DNA of 32,001 nucleotides from JAAZMA01 sp036720245 (lineage in GTDB: Bacteria; Bacillota; Clostridia; Tissierellales; Tepidimicrobiaceae), in contig DAIMNI010000019.1 of the NCBI GenBank assembly GCA_036720245.1, positions 1 through 32,001 on the forward strand, given 5' to 3'. The first letter of the stretch is position 1; the number at the start of each line of letters is the position of its first letter. The notes beneath the pieces were generated by a model. That model saw nothing but the letters and a program-made list of their open reading frames with translations. It was not told the origin of the DNA and did no database searches. Of this stretch, positions 1 to 7,985 are shown piece after piece. The position numbers and the translations under genes are program-made.

Positions 1-43
1 CTGCTTAAGTTGTTTTTATTATTTCCACTGTCTACTTGACAGG

Positions 44-1327
44 GTGCTGTTCATAAACGATGGGGATACATTATTATTTTTAGATGAAAATCAAACTGTA
101 GAAAAGCAGCTAGAGGTTCTTAGAAATACCTCCGATGATGTAAAGTATAATAAATATAGTATTCTGGATAAAAAGGATGTAGAGGAAGACATAGACTTCT
201 GTTTTCAAATCTTAAAGGATTGTTATGCAGGCTACATTCCAAATGGAGGAGAAGAAAAGTTTGAGGCTATAAAAATATCCATAAAAAATGAAATTCCAAA
301 TGAAATTAGTACAATAGAATTTGAGGAAATTTTAAAATCTAATATGTCCTTTGTAGAGGATGCTCATTTTATGATTGGTGAAGACATCAATTTCATAACT
401 AATCCTTGGTATATAGCATACAATATTAATATTGGAAAAGATAATAAAGGTTATTATGATCTATCAAATGGGAAATATATTAAAAATAAAGATGAAATAG
501 AACCTATTTTAAGGCCAAGCCTGTCAGAAGATAATAAACTTCAATACAAATTATTTTCCCAGGATCCAATGGGGTTTCCACTAAAAATTGAATATAAAGA
601 TGGAGGAACTTTGGATCTAAAATATACTTCCATTTATTCAAAATATAATATGAATAATGATGTGAATTTTAAGGAATTTGGAAAAGTTCAATATTTAAAA
701 TTTCCTAGATTTTTTCATCCCAATGAGGGGAGTAAAATAAAAAAAATTTTAGATGCAGTAGATAAAATGTCAAAAGCAGAATATGGTATATTAGATTTAA
801 GAGGAAACCCAGGTGGTAATGGAATTCTAGTAGATCAAATTTTCCAGCATTATACTGGAGAAAATGTACTTTATTCTAGTGATGTAATTAATATACTAAA
901 TCCTGATGCGTTTGAAGACTCGGAGAATGGACAAACATGGGAAGAATATATTAAATATAGTAATGCTGAAATATATGATGATAATCATACTATAGAAAGA
1001 CATAGTGATAAAACAATCCATAAAGATGGACTACTTATAGTTTTAACTGATGGTAGTACGGCCTCTGCTGGGGAAAAATTAGTAGATGCTTTTCACCATT
1101 TAGACAATACTATTTTCATTGGAATGCCAACTATGGGATGTGCAAACGGTTCAATGTTCTGTGTATTACCCATGAAAAATTCTGGAATTAATTTTACCTT
1201 CGGGAATACTTGGAATGTATTTCATAAGGATTATTTTCAAGAATATAGGGGGTTTTTACCAGATATATGGATTTCAGATGTAAATGTAGAAAAGTTAGCA
1301 GAATTATTAAATAGTTATTCTGATTAA
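44..1327 (+). CDS. S41-family peptidase, 5' end unresolved
   Basis: A serine peptidase of the S41 (C-terminal processing/tail-specific) family. The C-terminal half carries the family core: the DLRGNPGG strand-turn (near residue 250) and the catalytic-serine signature STASAGE (near residue 340) followed by IGMPTMGCANG. The N-terminal part has no recognisable PDZ domain. The GTG at 44 is only a nominal start: it has no properly spaced ribosome binding site, and the frame stays open back to base 2, so the gene probably begins upstream. A hydrophobic run resembling a signal peptide (LLKLFLLFPLST) lies in the neighbouring frame at bases 1-36 and ends in a TGA, so a frameshift near the 5' end is possible. 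The family assignment is secure; the start, export and intactness are not. It ends just before a parS site. Confidence 0.8.
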   Translation: MLFINDGDTLLFLDENQTVEKQLEVLRNTSDDVKYNKYSILDKKDVEEDIDFCFQILKDCYAGYIPNGGEEKFEAIKISIKNEIPNEISTIEFEEILKSNMSFVEDAHFMIGEDINFITNPWYIAYNINIGKDNKGYYDLSNGKYIKNKDEIEPILRPSLSEDNKLQYKLFSQDPMGFPLKIEYKDGGTLDLKYTSIYSKYNMNNDVNFKEFGKVQYLKFPRFFHPNEGSKIKKILDAVDKMSKAEYGILDLRGNPGGNGILVDQIFQHYTGENVLYSSDVINILNPDAFEDSENGQTWEEYIKYSNAEIYDDNHTIERHSDKTIHKDGLLIVLTDGSTASAGEKLVDAFHHLDNTIFIGMPTMGCANGSMFCVLPMKNSGINFTFGNTWNVFHKDYFQEYRGFLPDIWISDVNVEKLAELLNSYSD

Positions 1328-1333
1328 TGAAAT

Positions 1334-1349
1334 TGTTTCATGTGAAACA
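1334..1349. promoter_or_regulatory. parS site 1 (ParB binding)
   Basis: TGTTTCATGTGAAACA matches the Firmicute parS consensus TGTTTCACGTGAAACA with one substitution. It lies 7 bases after the S41 peptidase stop codon. Together with two further copies around parA-parB it marks an origin-proximal ParB loading region. Confidence 0.85.
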
Positions 1350-1455
1350 TGATTAATAATCTAAGATACAGCAGTATATAAGTATGTATTAGGACATTTG
1401 TAGTCCTGACTTAACCACATATTGTATAGCAGGAAACGAAAAGGGGATATGATCT

Positions 1456-2196
1456 ATGGAAAAGACTAAAAACATGTTTAGAATGGCATTATTTCCAACA
1501 ATAATGGCAATAATTTCTTTTATATTATTTCTAGTAGCATATTTATTTGTAACCGTAAGAGCAATTAAACCATACTATCTGATGGGTTTAATATTTGGGG
1601 TACCTTTTATCTGTTTTAGTATAGTCGCTTATTTTGCGACAAAAGGAAAATTAATAAATGCTATTTCATATATAATAACAATTCTTTTGATTGTTGTTTC
1701 TGTATTTATAATGTTTGTTACATTTACTTTCATATCGATTGACGCAGCAACAACAGAAATAACAGATATAGAAATGTATGAAAGGGTTTTAAATGTAAAA
1801 AAGTATCCTGAAAATTCGTTAATAGATTATTTTCCTGAGAAAATTCCTGATAATGCAGAAAATATTGCATTTAGATATAATCCTGCTTTTATGCAGGGGG
1901 GTGAAAATTTTGATTTAAAATTTAAAATAGATTCAGACTCTATTAATAATTACATTAGGGAATTTTCACAACAAGCAAAATGGATAGGAAAAGTAAATGA
2001 TAGTGAGGCTGAAAACAATGGCGTAGCCTTCGCTTCATTTCATGCTTTAGGCTATGATGAATTACCTAAAGATTTTGCAATTTATTTAATTGGAAGTAGC
2101 CCTTATAAGTCGATGGATTGGAATCATGGTCAATTAAGTCTTGTTGCTATTAGTAAGATTAGAAATGAGATAATATTTTTAGCTGAGAATTGGTAG
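1456..2196 (+). CDS. Three-TM membrane protein of unknown function
   Basis: Unrecognised family. The 246-residue protein has three hydrophobic segments at about residues 10-34, 40-61 and 68-95, then a soluble domain of about 150 residues with several Tyr/Pro motifs and the C-terminal sequence MDWNHGQLSLVAISKIRNE. An AGGGGA-like ribosome binding site sits 8-10 bases before ATG 1456. A diverged copy of its last ~35 codons occurs at 3927-4047, so this locus has undergone duplication. The topology suggests a surface or cytoplasmic sensing domain anchored by the helices, but no function can be assigned. Confidence 0.75.
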   Translation: MEKTKNMFRMALFPTIMAIISFILFLVAYLFVTVRAIKPYYLMGLIFGVPFICFSIVAYFATKGKLINAISYIITILLIVVSVFIMFVTFTFISIDAATTEITDIEMYERVLNVKKYPENSLIDYFPEKIPDNAENIAFRYNPAFMQGGENFDLKFKIDSDSINNYIREFSQQAKWIGKVNDSEAENNGVAFASFHALGYDELPKDFAIYLIGSSPYKSMDWNHGQLSLVAISKIRNEIIFLAENW

Positions 2197-2296
2197 TTTT
2201 TGTAAAATATTAGTAGTTTATATACAATAAAACTGGGCAGGCATAAAACCCTGTCCCTGCTAAGAAATACAAGATATATTAAATAGGGGGGTTAAT

Positions 2297-2584
2297 ATGT
2301 GGCTAAAAGAACTTATATCTTTAGTGGTGTTTAGTAGTGTTTTCGATATTGTTTTATCTCATTTATTAAAAACTAAGCCACAATTATTTTCACCACTGTA
2401 CAGAATAACTGGGAAGTGGAGAGGTAAAAAGATTTACAAATGGACGTCTTTTATAATTATATTGATACCCTTTGCTGTAATTAGTGTCTACCTAGATTTT
2501 AATTATATTCTCGATGGAATTATCGTTGGATTTATTCTAACCATATGTGATATAGCCTTTAGAGAACCGAAAATAGTTAAATAA
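2297..2584 (+). CDS. Small membrane protein, hypothetical
   Basis: A 95-residue protein with at least two strongly hydrophobic segments (about residues 47-65 and 70-86) and a possible amphipathic or membrane segment at 5-22; the middle is basic (TGKWRGKKIYKW). A strong AGGGGGG ribosome binding site precedes ATG 2297. No family is recognised. It sits alone between membrane-protein genes in an accessory-looking stretch and could be co-transcribed with the flavoprotein gene 35 bases downstream. Confidence 0.6.
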   Translation: MWLKELISLVVFSSVFDIVLSHLLKTKPQLFSPLYRITGKWRGKKIYKWTSFIIILIPFAVISVYLDFNYILDGIIVGFILTICDIAFREPKIVK

Positions 2585-2619
2585 TTTAAAATAAAACATC
2601 AATAAGGCAGGTGTAAATT

Positions 2620-3192
2620 ATGAGAAGAAAAGATCGAGAAATGGGCAAAAAATTTGGCATGGAAGTCATAGACAAATCAATATATGGAATTATTTCTATG
2701 ATTGATGAAAATAATGAGCCTTATGGAATCCCACTTTCCATAGTAAGGGATGAAAATATTTTATATTTCCACTCAGCTATGGATGGAAAAAAGGTTAAGA
2801 TATTTGAAAAAAACTCTAATGTCAGTGTGGCTTTTATAGGAGAAACAAAAATTCCAGAAAATTATACTAAAGATGAATTAGATGAAATAGCAAAAGATGA
2901 ATCTAAAGCGGCACTACTGACAAGCAATGTCTTTACAACAGAATATGAATCAGCAGTTGTAAAAGGAAGAGTAAAATTAGTAGAAAATGAAGAAGAAAAA
3001 ATTAAAGCCATGAAACTTATATGTGAAAAATATACTCCAGCAAAGATGGATTATTTTAATATGGCTATTAAAGCAGGATTAAAAAGAACTAATGTATATA
3101 AAATAGAAATAGAAGAGATCAAATCCAAAAGGAAAAAATATGATATAAATGGAGAAGAAATGAAATGGGGGATTGCCTATGGCGAAGGTTAA
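2620..3192 (+). CDS. Pyridoxamine 5'-phosphate oxidase-like (NimA-type) flavoprotein
   Basis: A 190-residue protein with the split-barrel FMN-binding fold of the PNPOx-like/NimA group, recognised from the opening helix (RRKDREM near the start), the Gly-rich strand YGIISMIDENNEPYGIPLS and the ILYFHSAMDGKKVKIFEKN segment typical of flavin/heme-binding members. Such proteins bind FMN or heme and act as cytoplasmic oxidoreductases; some relatives reduce nitroimidazoles. Substrate here is unknown. The 3' end overlaps the next gene (CPBP protease), suggesting one transcript and coupled translation. No sign of truncation. Confidence 0.82.
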   Translation: MRRKDREMGKKFGMEVIDKSIYGIISMIDENNEPYGIPLSIVRDENILYFHSAMDGKKVKIFEKNSNVSVAFIGETKIPENYTKDELDEIAKDESKAALLTSNVFTTEYESAVVKGRVKLVENEEEKIKAMKLICEKYTPAKMDYFNMAIKAGLKRTNVYKIEIEEIKSKRKKYDINGEEMKWGIAYGEG

Positions 3193-3916
3193 AAATATTT
3201 TTAATATTGAATTCGAAGAAGAAGATATTCAAAATATGCAATCATTGGATGGAGTTTTTGCACTATTATATTATTTATATTATATGATTTTAATATTTTG
3301 TTTCGGATTAATTATGTTTAATACAGATATATATGTTAATTGGGGTAATAATTTCATAAATGGGAGTATGTATAGATTTATCTTTTATGTTCCAATTACT
3401 ATATTAAGTATATTGCCAATTATATTTATAATTCAATTTCGAAAACAAAGTATCAGTTCTTTAGGAATTAGAAAAGCAAATGTAGTAAAATCTATATTTT
3501 TAGGAATTCTATTTAGCCTACCTTTTCTTATTCCCAATATTAAAAATGGAATAATATATAATTATGAATTTAAAAATGTGGAATTTCTAATATGGGACTT
3601 TTTATATTTCCTAATATCTATAGCCTTAGTAGAGGAAATTATATTTAGAGGTTTTATTCAAATAAGAATAAGGGGAATCATTAAAGATAAGTGGTTAAGT
3701 ATTTTAATAGTAGGAATTATGTGTAGTATCATGCATATTCCTTTTCAAATGATGAATTCAAATTTATCCCTAGTTGAGTTTATTGATATGACATATCTTA
3801 TAAAATTAGTAATTATGCACATTTATTTTGTTTATATATATACAAGGGATAATAATATAATTGCACCTATTGTTGCTCATACAATAATTAATTTTAGTAA
3901 ATATCTATTTATATGA
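3179..3916 (+). CDS. CPBP-family intramembrane metalloprotease
   Basis: An integral membrane protein of the CPBP (CAAX protease and bacteriocin-processing; Rce1-like) family. The diagnostic motif EEIIFRG (EExxxR) sits near residue 153, followed by the second motif SIMHIPF and the third with a conserved His, PIVAHTIINF near the C terminus. Six or so hydrophobic segments are visible. ATG 3179 is preferred over TTG 3173 because GGGGG at about 3167-3171 lies at proper spacing from it; the gene then overlaps the preceding flavoprotein gene by 14 bases. Such proteases can confer self-immunity to bacteriocins or process peptides, but no bacteriocin precursor is seen nearby. Confidence 0.85.
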   Translation: MAKVKNIFNIEFEEEDIQNMQSLDGVFALLYYLYYMILIFCFGLIMFNTDIYVNWGNNFINGSMYRFIFYVPITILSILPIIFIIQFRKQSISSLGIRKANVVKSIFLGILFSLPFLIPNIKNGIIYNYEFKNVEFLIWDFLYFLISIALVEEIIFRGFIQIRIRGIIKDKWLSILIVGIMCSIMHIPFQMMNSNLSLVEFIDMTYLIKLVIMHIYFVYIYTRDNNIIAPIVAHTIINFSKYLFI

Positions 3917-3926
3917 AATTAAAAGG

Positions 3927-4033
3927 TTGGAAATAGGTCTTATAAGTCGATGGATTGGAATCATGGTTAATTAGGCCTTGTTGCTATTAGTAAACTTAGA
4001 AATGAGATAATAGTTTTGGCTGAGGACTGGTAG
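3927..4033 (+). pseudogene. 3' remnant of a duplicate of the membrane-protein gene at 1456
   Basis: This stretch aligns without gaps (offset 1837 bases) to the last ~107 bases of the 1456-2196 gene and a few bases beyond its stop codon; about 14 differences over 121 positions by hand count. Translation gives YKSMDWNHG, then a TAA in place of a Gln codon, then LGLVAISKLRNEIIVLAEDW and the original TAG. No start or upstream part is present, so it is a decayed paralogue fragment, now lying just before the 4086 gene. Confidence 0.85.
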
Positions 4034-4085
4034 TTTTTATGAAATATAAATGAATTTTACTGGATGGTGGTTAAGGATGTTCAAC

Positions 4086-4505
4086 ATGAAAGTATATAGC
4101 TGGAAAACATTGATTGTTACAATTTTAATTTGTGGAGCAGCTATTATCTCCCAAATCAAAAACATAATGGCAGGCGATGCATTTTCCTGGTTTTATTTAA
4201 TATTTTGGATTTATCTTACATTTAAAGGACTTTGGGTGTCGTTCACTAGGGAGGGATATGAAGATGATTGGTTTAGAGAAGTGGTGCATAGCAAAGCTAC
4301 TAGAAAGCTTTTTGGCTCATGGGCTCCTATTATCACATGGGGAGGGCTTATTATAATTATTATAGGAGGAATAATTGCTAAATTCATACCTGCTTCAAAG
4401 TACCTTCCTATTGCTCTTTTGTTTATAGGCCTAATTTATAATATTGTGATTGCTATGCTGATAAGGAAACAGACTAAAATAGAGAAAAAAGACTATTTTT
4501 ATTAA
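4086..4505 (+). CDS. Small membrane protein, hypothetical
   Basis: A membrane protein of about 139 residues with four hydrophobic segments (two in the first half with a GDAFSWFYLIFWIYLTFKG hairpin, two in the second half with runs of Ile) and a basic C-terminal tail. The frame is open from ATG 4050, but AAGGA at 4073-4077 is correctly spaced only for ATG 4086, which is taken as the start. No family is recognised with confidence. Its stop codon is two bases before parS site 2, and parA follows. Confidence 0.65.
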   Translation: MKVYSWKTLIVTILICGAAIISQIKNIMAGDAFSWFYLIFWIYLTFKGLWVSFTREGYEDDWFREVVHSKATRKLFGSWAPIITWGGLIIIIIGGIIAKFIPASKYLPIALLFIGLIYNIVIAMLIRKQTKIEKKDYFY

Positions 4506-4506
4506 C

Positions 4507-4522
4507 TGTTTCACATGAAACA
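4507..4522. promoter_or_regulatory. parS site 2
   Basis: TGTTTCACATGAAACA, one base from the Firmicute parS consensus, lies 86 bases upstream of the parA start codon. ParB nucleates here and spreads; proximity to the parA promoter region may also allow autoregulation. Confidence 0.9.
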
Positions 4523-4607
4523 TTTTTACAAAATAATCTAAAAACATTTCTTTTTTTCTTCCTAATCTGATATTATATAATAAAAGCACATAATAGGAGT
4601 GTAAAAA

Positions 4608-5384
4608 ATGGCACGGATAATTACTATATTTAATCAAAAAGGTGGAGTTGGTAAAACCACCACCGTAATAAATCTAGCTGCAGCCTTAGGGAAACTAGAG
4701 CAAAAAATATTAGTAATAGATATAGATCCTCAGGGCAATGCAACTAGTGGTTTAGGTATAGATAAATCTAGTTTAGAATTATCTATTTATCATGGTTTAA
4801 TAAATGGAGTAGCCTTAGATAATTTAATTTTAGAATCCTCTGCAGAAAATGTAGATATAATTCCTTCTAATGTAGATTTAGCAGGGGCAGAAATTGAGCT
4901 TATAGAAATAGAAGAAAGGGAATTGATATTAAAAAAGTCTATTGAAGCTATAGAAGATAAATATGATTATATATTTATAGACTGCCCACCATCTTTAGGA
5001 CTATTAAGTATAAATGGTTTAACTGCATCTCAAAGTGTTTTAGTTCCCATTCAATGTGAATACTATGCCCTAGAAGGTGTTAGTCAATTAATGGATACTA
5101 TTATTTTAGTTAAAAAAGGCTTAAATCCAGAATTGGAAATTGAAGGGGTAGTCCTTAGTATGTTTGATGGTAGAACTAATTTATCTATTCAAGTTGTAGA
5201 TGAGGTGAAAAAGTATTTTAAAGGTAAAGTATATACTTCTATTATACCTCGTAATGTAAGATTAGCAGAAGCCCCATCCTATGGATTATCTATTATAGAT
5301 TATGATTCTAAATCTAAGGGTGCTGAAGCTTATATGGAATTAGCTGAGGAATTTTTATATTTGAGGGAAGAGGTGATGATTTAA
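4608..5384 (+). CDS. parA: Chromosome-partitioning ATPase ParA (Soj)
   Basis: A 258-residue deviant Walker ATPase that segregates origins together with ParB and, in relatives, controls DnaA activity. The P-loop KGGVGKTT with signature lysine is at about residues 11-18, Walker A-prime DIDPQGNATSGLG follows at about 40, and Walker B IFIDCPPSLGLL near residue 124. Length is standard for Soj. An AGGAG ribosome binding site precedes ATG 4608, and a TATAAT at 4576-4581 is a likely -10. It is immediately followed by parB (no intergenic bases), with parS sites before and after the pair. Confidence 0.97.
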   Translation: MARIITIFNQKGGVGKTTTVINLAAALGKLEQKILVIDIDPQGNATSGLGIDKSSLELSIYHGLINGVALDNLILESSAENVDIIPSNVDLAGAEIELIEIEERELILKKSIEAIEDKYDYIFIDCPPSLGLLSINGLTASQSVLVPIQCEYYALEGVSQLMDTIILVKKGLNPELEIEGVVLSMFDGRTNLSIQVVDEVKKYFKGKVYTSIIPRNVRLAEAPSYGLSIIDYDSKSKGAEAYMELAEEFLYLREEVMI

Positions 5385-6251
5385 ATGTCTACTAAAAAGA
5401 GAGGACTAGGTAAGGGATTAGCTGCATTGTTACCAGATGAATCTATATCAGATTTATTAGAGGAAGATTCGGATAAGGAATCCGTATTAAATATCGATAT
5501 AAATTTAATAGAACCCAATAAAGGTCAACCAAGACGACAATTTGGAAATGAATCTTTAAAAGAATTAAGTAGGTCTATTAAAGAATTTGGCATTATTCAA
5601 CCTATAGTAGTTAGAAAAAAAGAAGATAAATATGAAATTATAGCAGGGGAAAGACGCTGGAGGGCTGCAAGAGATGCTGAATTAGAAAATATTCCTTGTA
5701 TTGTTAGAAAAACAGATAATAGGGAAGCTATGAAACTTGCCCTAATAGAAAACATACAGAGGGAAGATTTAAATCCTATAGAAGAGGCATTAGCTTATAA
5801 ATCTCTAATGGAAGAATATAAGCTAACTCAGGAAGAATTAGCAAGGGATATTGGAAAAAGCAGATCTTATATAGCTAATACTATAAGACTTTTGAATTTA
5901 GACGATGAAATTTTAGAAAATATTCAGGAAGGCAAATTAACTGCAGGTCATGGAAGGGCATTATTATCTATATCAAATAAAAAAGAAAGATTAGAAACTG
6001 CCAATGCCATAATAAATGATAAAATAAACGTAAGAGATGTTGAGAATATAGCAAAGAAAACTAAAGGAATAAAATCCAAATCCAAGGCTAAAATTACAAA
6101 AGATCCTTTTATTACAGATATTGAAGAAAAACTAATGAGAAACTTAGGTACTAAAGTGAATCTAATTCCAAAAAAATCTGGGGGGAAAATAGAAATAGAA
6201 TTTTATAATGATGAAGATTTAGAAAGAATAATAGAAATTCTGTCGGAATAA
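5385..6251 (+). CDS. parB: Chromosome-partitioning CTPase ParB (Spo0J)
   Basis: A 288-residue ParB. The N-terminal CTP-binding ParB/Srx domain shows GQPRRQF, GERRWRAA (C-motif 2) and ENIQREDLNPIEEA (C-motif 3); a helix-turn-helix follows (LTQEELARDIGKSRSYIANTIRLL region, about residues 140-165), then a linker rich in Lys and a C-terminal dimerisation domain. It loads at parS, spreads as a CTP-gated clamp, and recruits SMC. The ribosome binding site GAGGTGAT lies within the end of parA, and the start is adjacent to the parA stop, indicating translational coupling. Confidence 0.97.
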   Translation: MSTKKRGLGKGLAALLPDESISDLLEEDSDKESVLNIDINLIEPNKGQPRRQFGNESLKELSRSIKEFGIIQPIVVRKKEDKYEIIAGERRWRAARDAELENIPCIVRKTDNREAMKLALIENIQREDLNPIEEALAYKSLMEEYKLTQEELARDIGKSRSYIANTIRLLNLDDEILENIQEGKLTAGHGRALLSISNKKERLETANAIINDKINVRDVENIAKKTKGIKSKSKAKITKDPFITDIEEKLMRNLGTKVNLIPKKSGGKIEIEFYNDEDLERIIEILSE

Positions 6252-6260
6252 TATTAATAA

Positions 6261-6276
6261 TGTTTCACATGAAACA
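6261..6276. promoter_or_regulatory. parS site 3
   Basis: TGTTTCACATGAAACA, identical to parS site 2, lies 9 bases after the parB stop and just before the PhzF-family gene. Confidence 0.9.
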
Positions 6277-6293
6277 TAAAGGGAGTTGGCCTA

Positions 6294-7190
6294 ATGGAAG
6301 TTAATATATATCAAGTAGATGTATTTACAAATCAAGCATTTGGGGGAAATCCAGCAGGAATTGTTCCAGATGCTAGGGGATTAAGTGATACAGATATGCA
6401 AAACATTGCTAGGGAAATGAATATTTCAGAAACTGTGTTTATTATTCCAATAGATGAAAGTAATTATAGGGTCCGATTTTTCACTCCTATTTCAGAGGTA
6501 GACTTATGTGGCCACGGCACTATTGGAGCCTTTTACACTTTAGCACATATGGGATATATACCAAGTATTAATAATGGGATAAAAAAAGTATATCAGAATA
6601 CAAAAGCGGGGAAATTAGCAGTAGAAATATTTTTTAAAAATGGCAATGTAGAAAAGGTCTTAATGGAACAGGCTAAGCCAAGAGAAATAAATAAGATAAA
6701 AGATATTAATCCACTATTAGAATGTTTTAATATTGAAGAAAAGCATATTGGCATAGGGGATGAATTTATAAGCCCTAAAATTATATCTACAGGTCTTCCA
6801 GATATAATTTTACCTTTAAAAGAGAAAAGTACATTGGATAATTTAAATATTAATTTAGAAAAATTATCTATACTGTCCAAAAAATTAGATGTAATAGGTG
6901 TACATGCTTTCTATTTACCAGAAAAGGATTCTAATAAGGTTTATACAAGAAACTTTGCTCCTTTAGTTGGAATAAATGAGGAGGCGGCTACAGGCACATC
7001 TAATGGAAGTTTAATATACTTTTTAGAAAAGGAAGGATACATTATTAATGGAGAGATTATTTCCTTACAAGGGGAAAGTCTCAATAGACCTTCTAATATA
7101 TATTGTAAGATAGAAAAATTAAAGGACGATTATATAGTTAAAGTAGGGGGACAAGCTAAAATAGTCTTAGAAGGTGTAATATGTATATAA
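6294..7190 (+). CDS. PhzF-family isomerase/epimerase
   Basis: A 298-residue protein of the PhzF superfamily (diaminopimelate epimerase-like double barrel). The opening YQVDVFTNQAFGGNPAGIV, the catalytic Glu in NISETVF (Glu46), the VRFFTPISEVDLCGHGT strand and the EEAATGTSNGSLIYFL segment are characteristic. Members isomerise or epimerise small acids; phenazine biosynthesis is only one role, and no phenazine genes are nearby, so the substrate is unknown. It starts 17 bases after parS site 3 and may be read from the par transcript. A bidirectional terminator overlaps its stop codon. Confidence 0.92.
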   Translation: MEVNIYQVDVFTNQAFGGNPAGIVPDARGLSDTDMQNIAREMNISETVFIIPIDESNYRVRFFTPISEVDLCGHGTIGAFYTLAHMGYIPSINNGIKKVYQNTKAGKLAVEIFFKNGNVEKVLMEQAKPREINKIKDINPLLECFNIEEKHIGIGDEFISPKIISTGLPDIILPLKEKSTLDNLNINLEKLSILSKKLDVIGVHAFYLPEKDSNKVYTRNFAPLVGINEEAATGTSNGSLIYFLEKEGYIINGEIISLQGESLNRPSNIYCKIEKLKDDYIVKVGGQAKIVLEGVICI

Positions 7191-7212
7191 ACCAACCGTA
7201 TTTGGTTGGTTT
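7189..7212. terminator. Bidirectional terminator between phzF-like gene and ytaF
   Basis: AAACCAACC pairs with GGTTGGTTT (9 bp, 6-base loop). The hairpin overlaps the TAA of the PhzF gene and the TAA of ytaF on the other strand, and ATTTTAA follows on the + side. A compact stop for two convergent genes. Confidence 0.75.
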
Positions 7213-7831
7213 ATTTTAACTTTAATATAGCTAATATAATTAATATTATCCCTGCTAACCAAGAAAGATCAATCTTAGATTTTTCTACAAAAGATTTACC
7301 CAAAAGTAAGCCACTCCAAATGGCTATTAGACCCATAGTTAAAGCAGCAAACAATATAGAAATAATATTTACACTTAATATCCCAGAGCCAAATCCAATG
7401 GCTAAGGAATCTAAGGATAGTGCAAGGGCTAAATACAATGCCTCTTTTGAACTAAGATTTTTAGAATTATCCATATCTGCTTTAGTTTCATCTATATAAA
7501 CTTCTATAATAAAAGAAATATTAAATAATTTTAATTTTAACCTTCCATTTTTTTCTTTTTTCCTCTTTAAATAGCTTTTAACAAAGGACTCAAATAAATA
7601 ATATACGCCAATGCTCATTAAAATTAAAAAGCTAATAATAATTGTAATCTTATCTGGCAATATTCTACCTAAAAAGCTCCCTAATAAAAGGGAAATTATA
7701 AGAAAAAAGGCACATATAGAATCAATTATCATTATAGATTTAAAGGGAATTTTAATTCCATTGGTTCCATAAGCAATACTTGCCACAAAAGCATCTAGGG
7801 ATAGTGCTAGCACCAATAATATTGTTTCCAC
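7211..7831 (-). CDS. ytaF: YtaF-like sporulation membrane protein (MntP-type fold)
   Basis: An integral membrane protein with two halves, each carrying the motif ALSLDA/S (near residue 10 and again near 140, LALALSLDSLAIGFGSG), as in YtaF and the related MntP manganese exporters. About six hydrophobic helices are visible with a charged central loop (KRKKEKNGRLK). YtaF is expressed in sporulation in Bacillus; transport function is inferred. The frame is open from GTG 7840, but AAGGGG overlaps that codon and is correctly spaced (8 bases) for the GTG at 7831, taken here as the start. Convergent with the PhzF gene. Confidence 0.85.
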   Translation of the reverse strand: METILLVLALSLDAFVASIAYGTNGIKIPFKSIMIIDSICAFFLIISLLLGSFLGRILPDKITIIISFLILMSIGVYYLFESFVKSYLKRKKEKNGRLKLKLFNISFIIEVYIDETKADMDNSKNLSSKEALYLALALSLDSLAIGFGSGILSVNIISILFAALTMGLIAIWSGLLLGKSFVEKSKIDLSWLAGIILIILAILKLK

Positions 7832-7905
7832 CTGATACACCCCTTAATTTACAACTTCATTGTAATTTTTAATCACTAATATATTATTCTTAGGTAAATT
7901 AATTG

Positions 7906-7925
7906 TTACAGAGAATAATCTGTAA
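7906..7925. promoter_or_regulatory. Inverted repeat upstream of the antiporter gene
   Basis: TTACAGA and TCTGTAA are perfect inverted arms separated by six bases in the gap between the divergent ytaF and antiporter genes; a TATAAT at 7952-7957 lies downstream. It could be an operator, but the bound protein is unknown and the region is AT-rich. Confidence 0.35.
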
Positions 7926-7985
7926 TATAAAGTTTAGACCAAGTATAAATATATAATAAAAGCCGTTCTTTAAGGGGAGAGTATT

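Noticed and set aside
1390..1410. Short AGGAC/GTCCT hairpin after the first parS site
   Set aside because: Five base pairs without T-run; likely chance.
2232..2262. GC-rich stretch with GCAGG and CCTGC arms as a terminator
   Set aside because: Only five base pairs with a long loop and no T-run follow; too weak to call.
7904..7926. TGTTAC and TGTAAT half-sites before the antiporter as a WalR box
   Set aside because: The half-sites are not separated by five bases; the arrangement is an inverted repeat instead.
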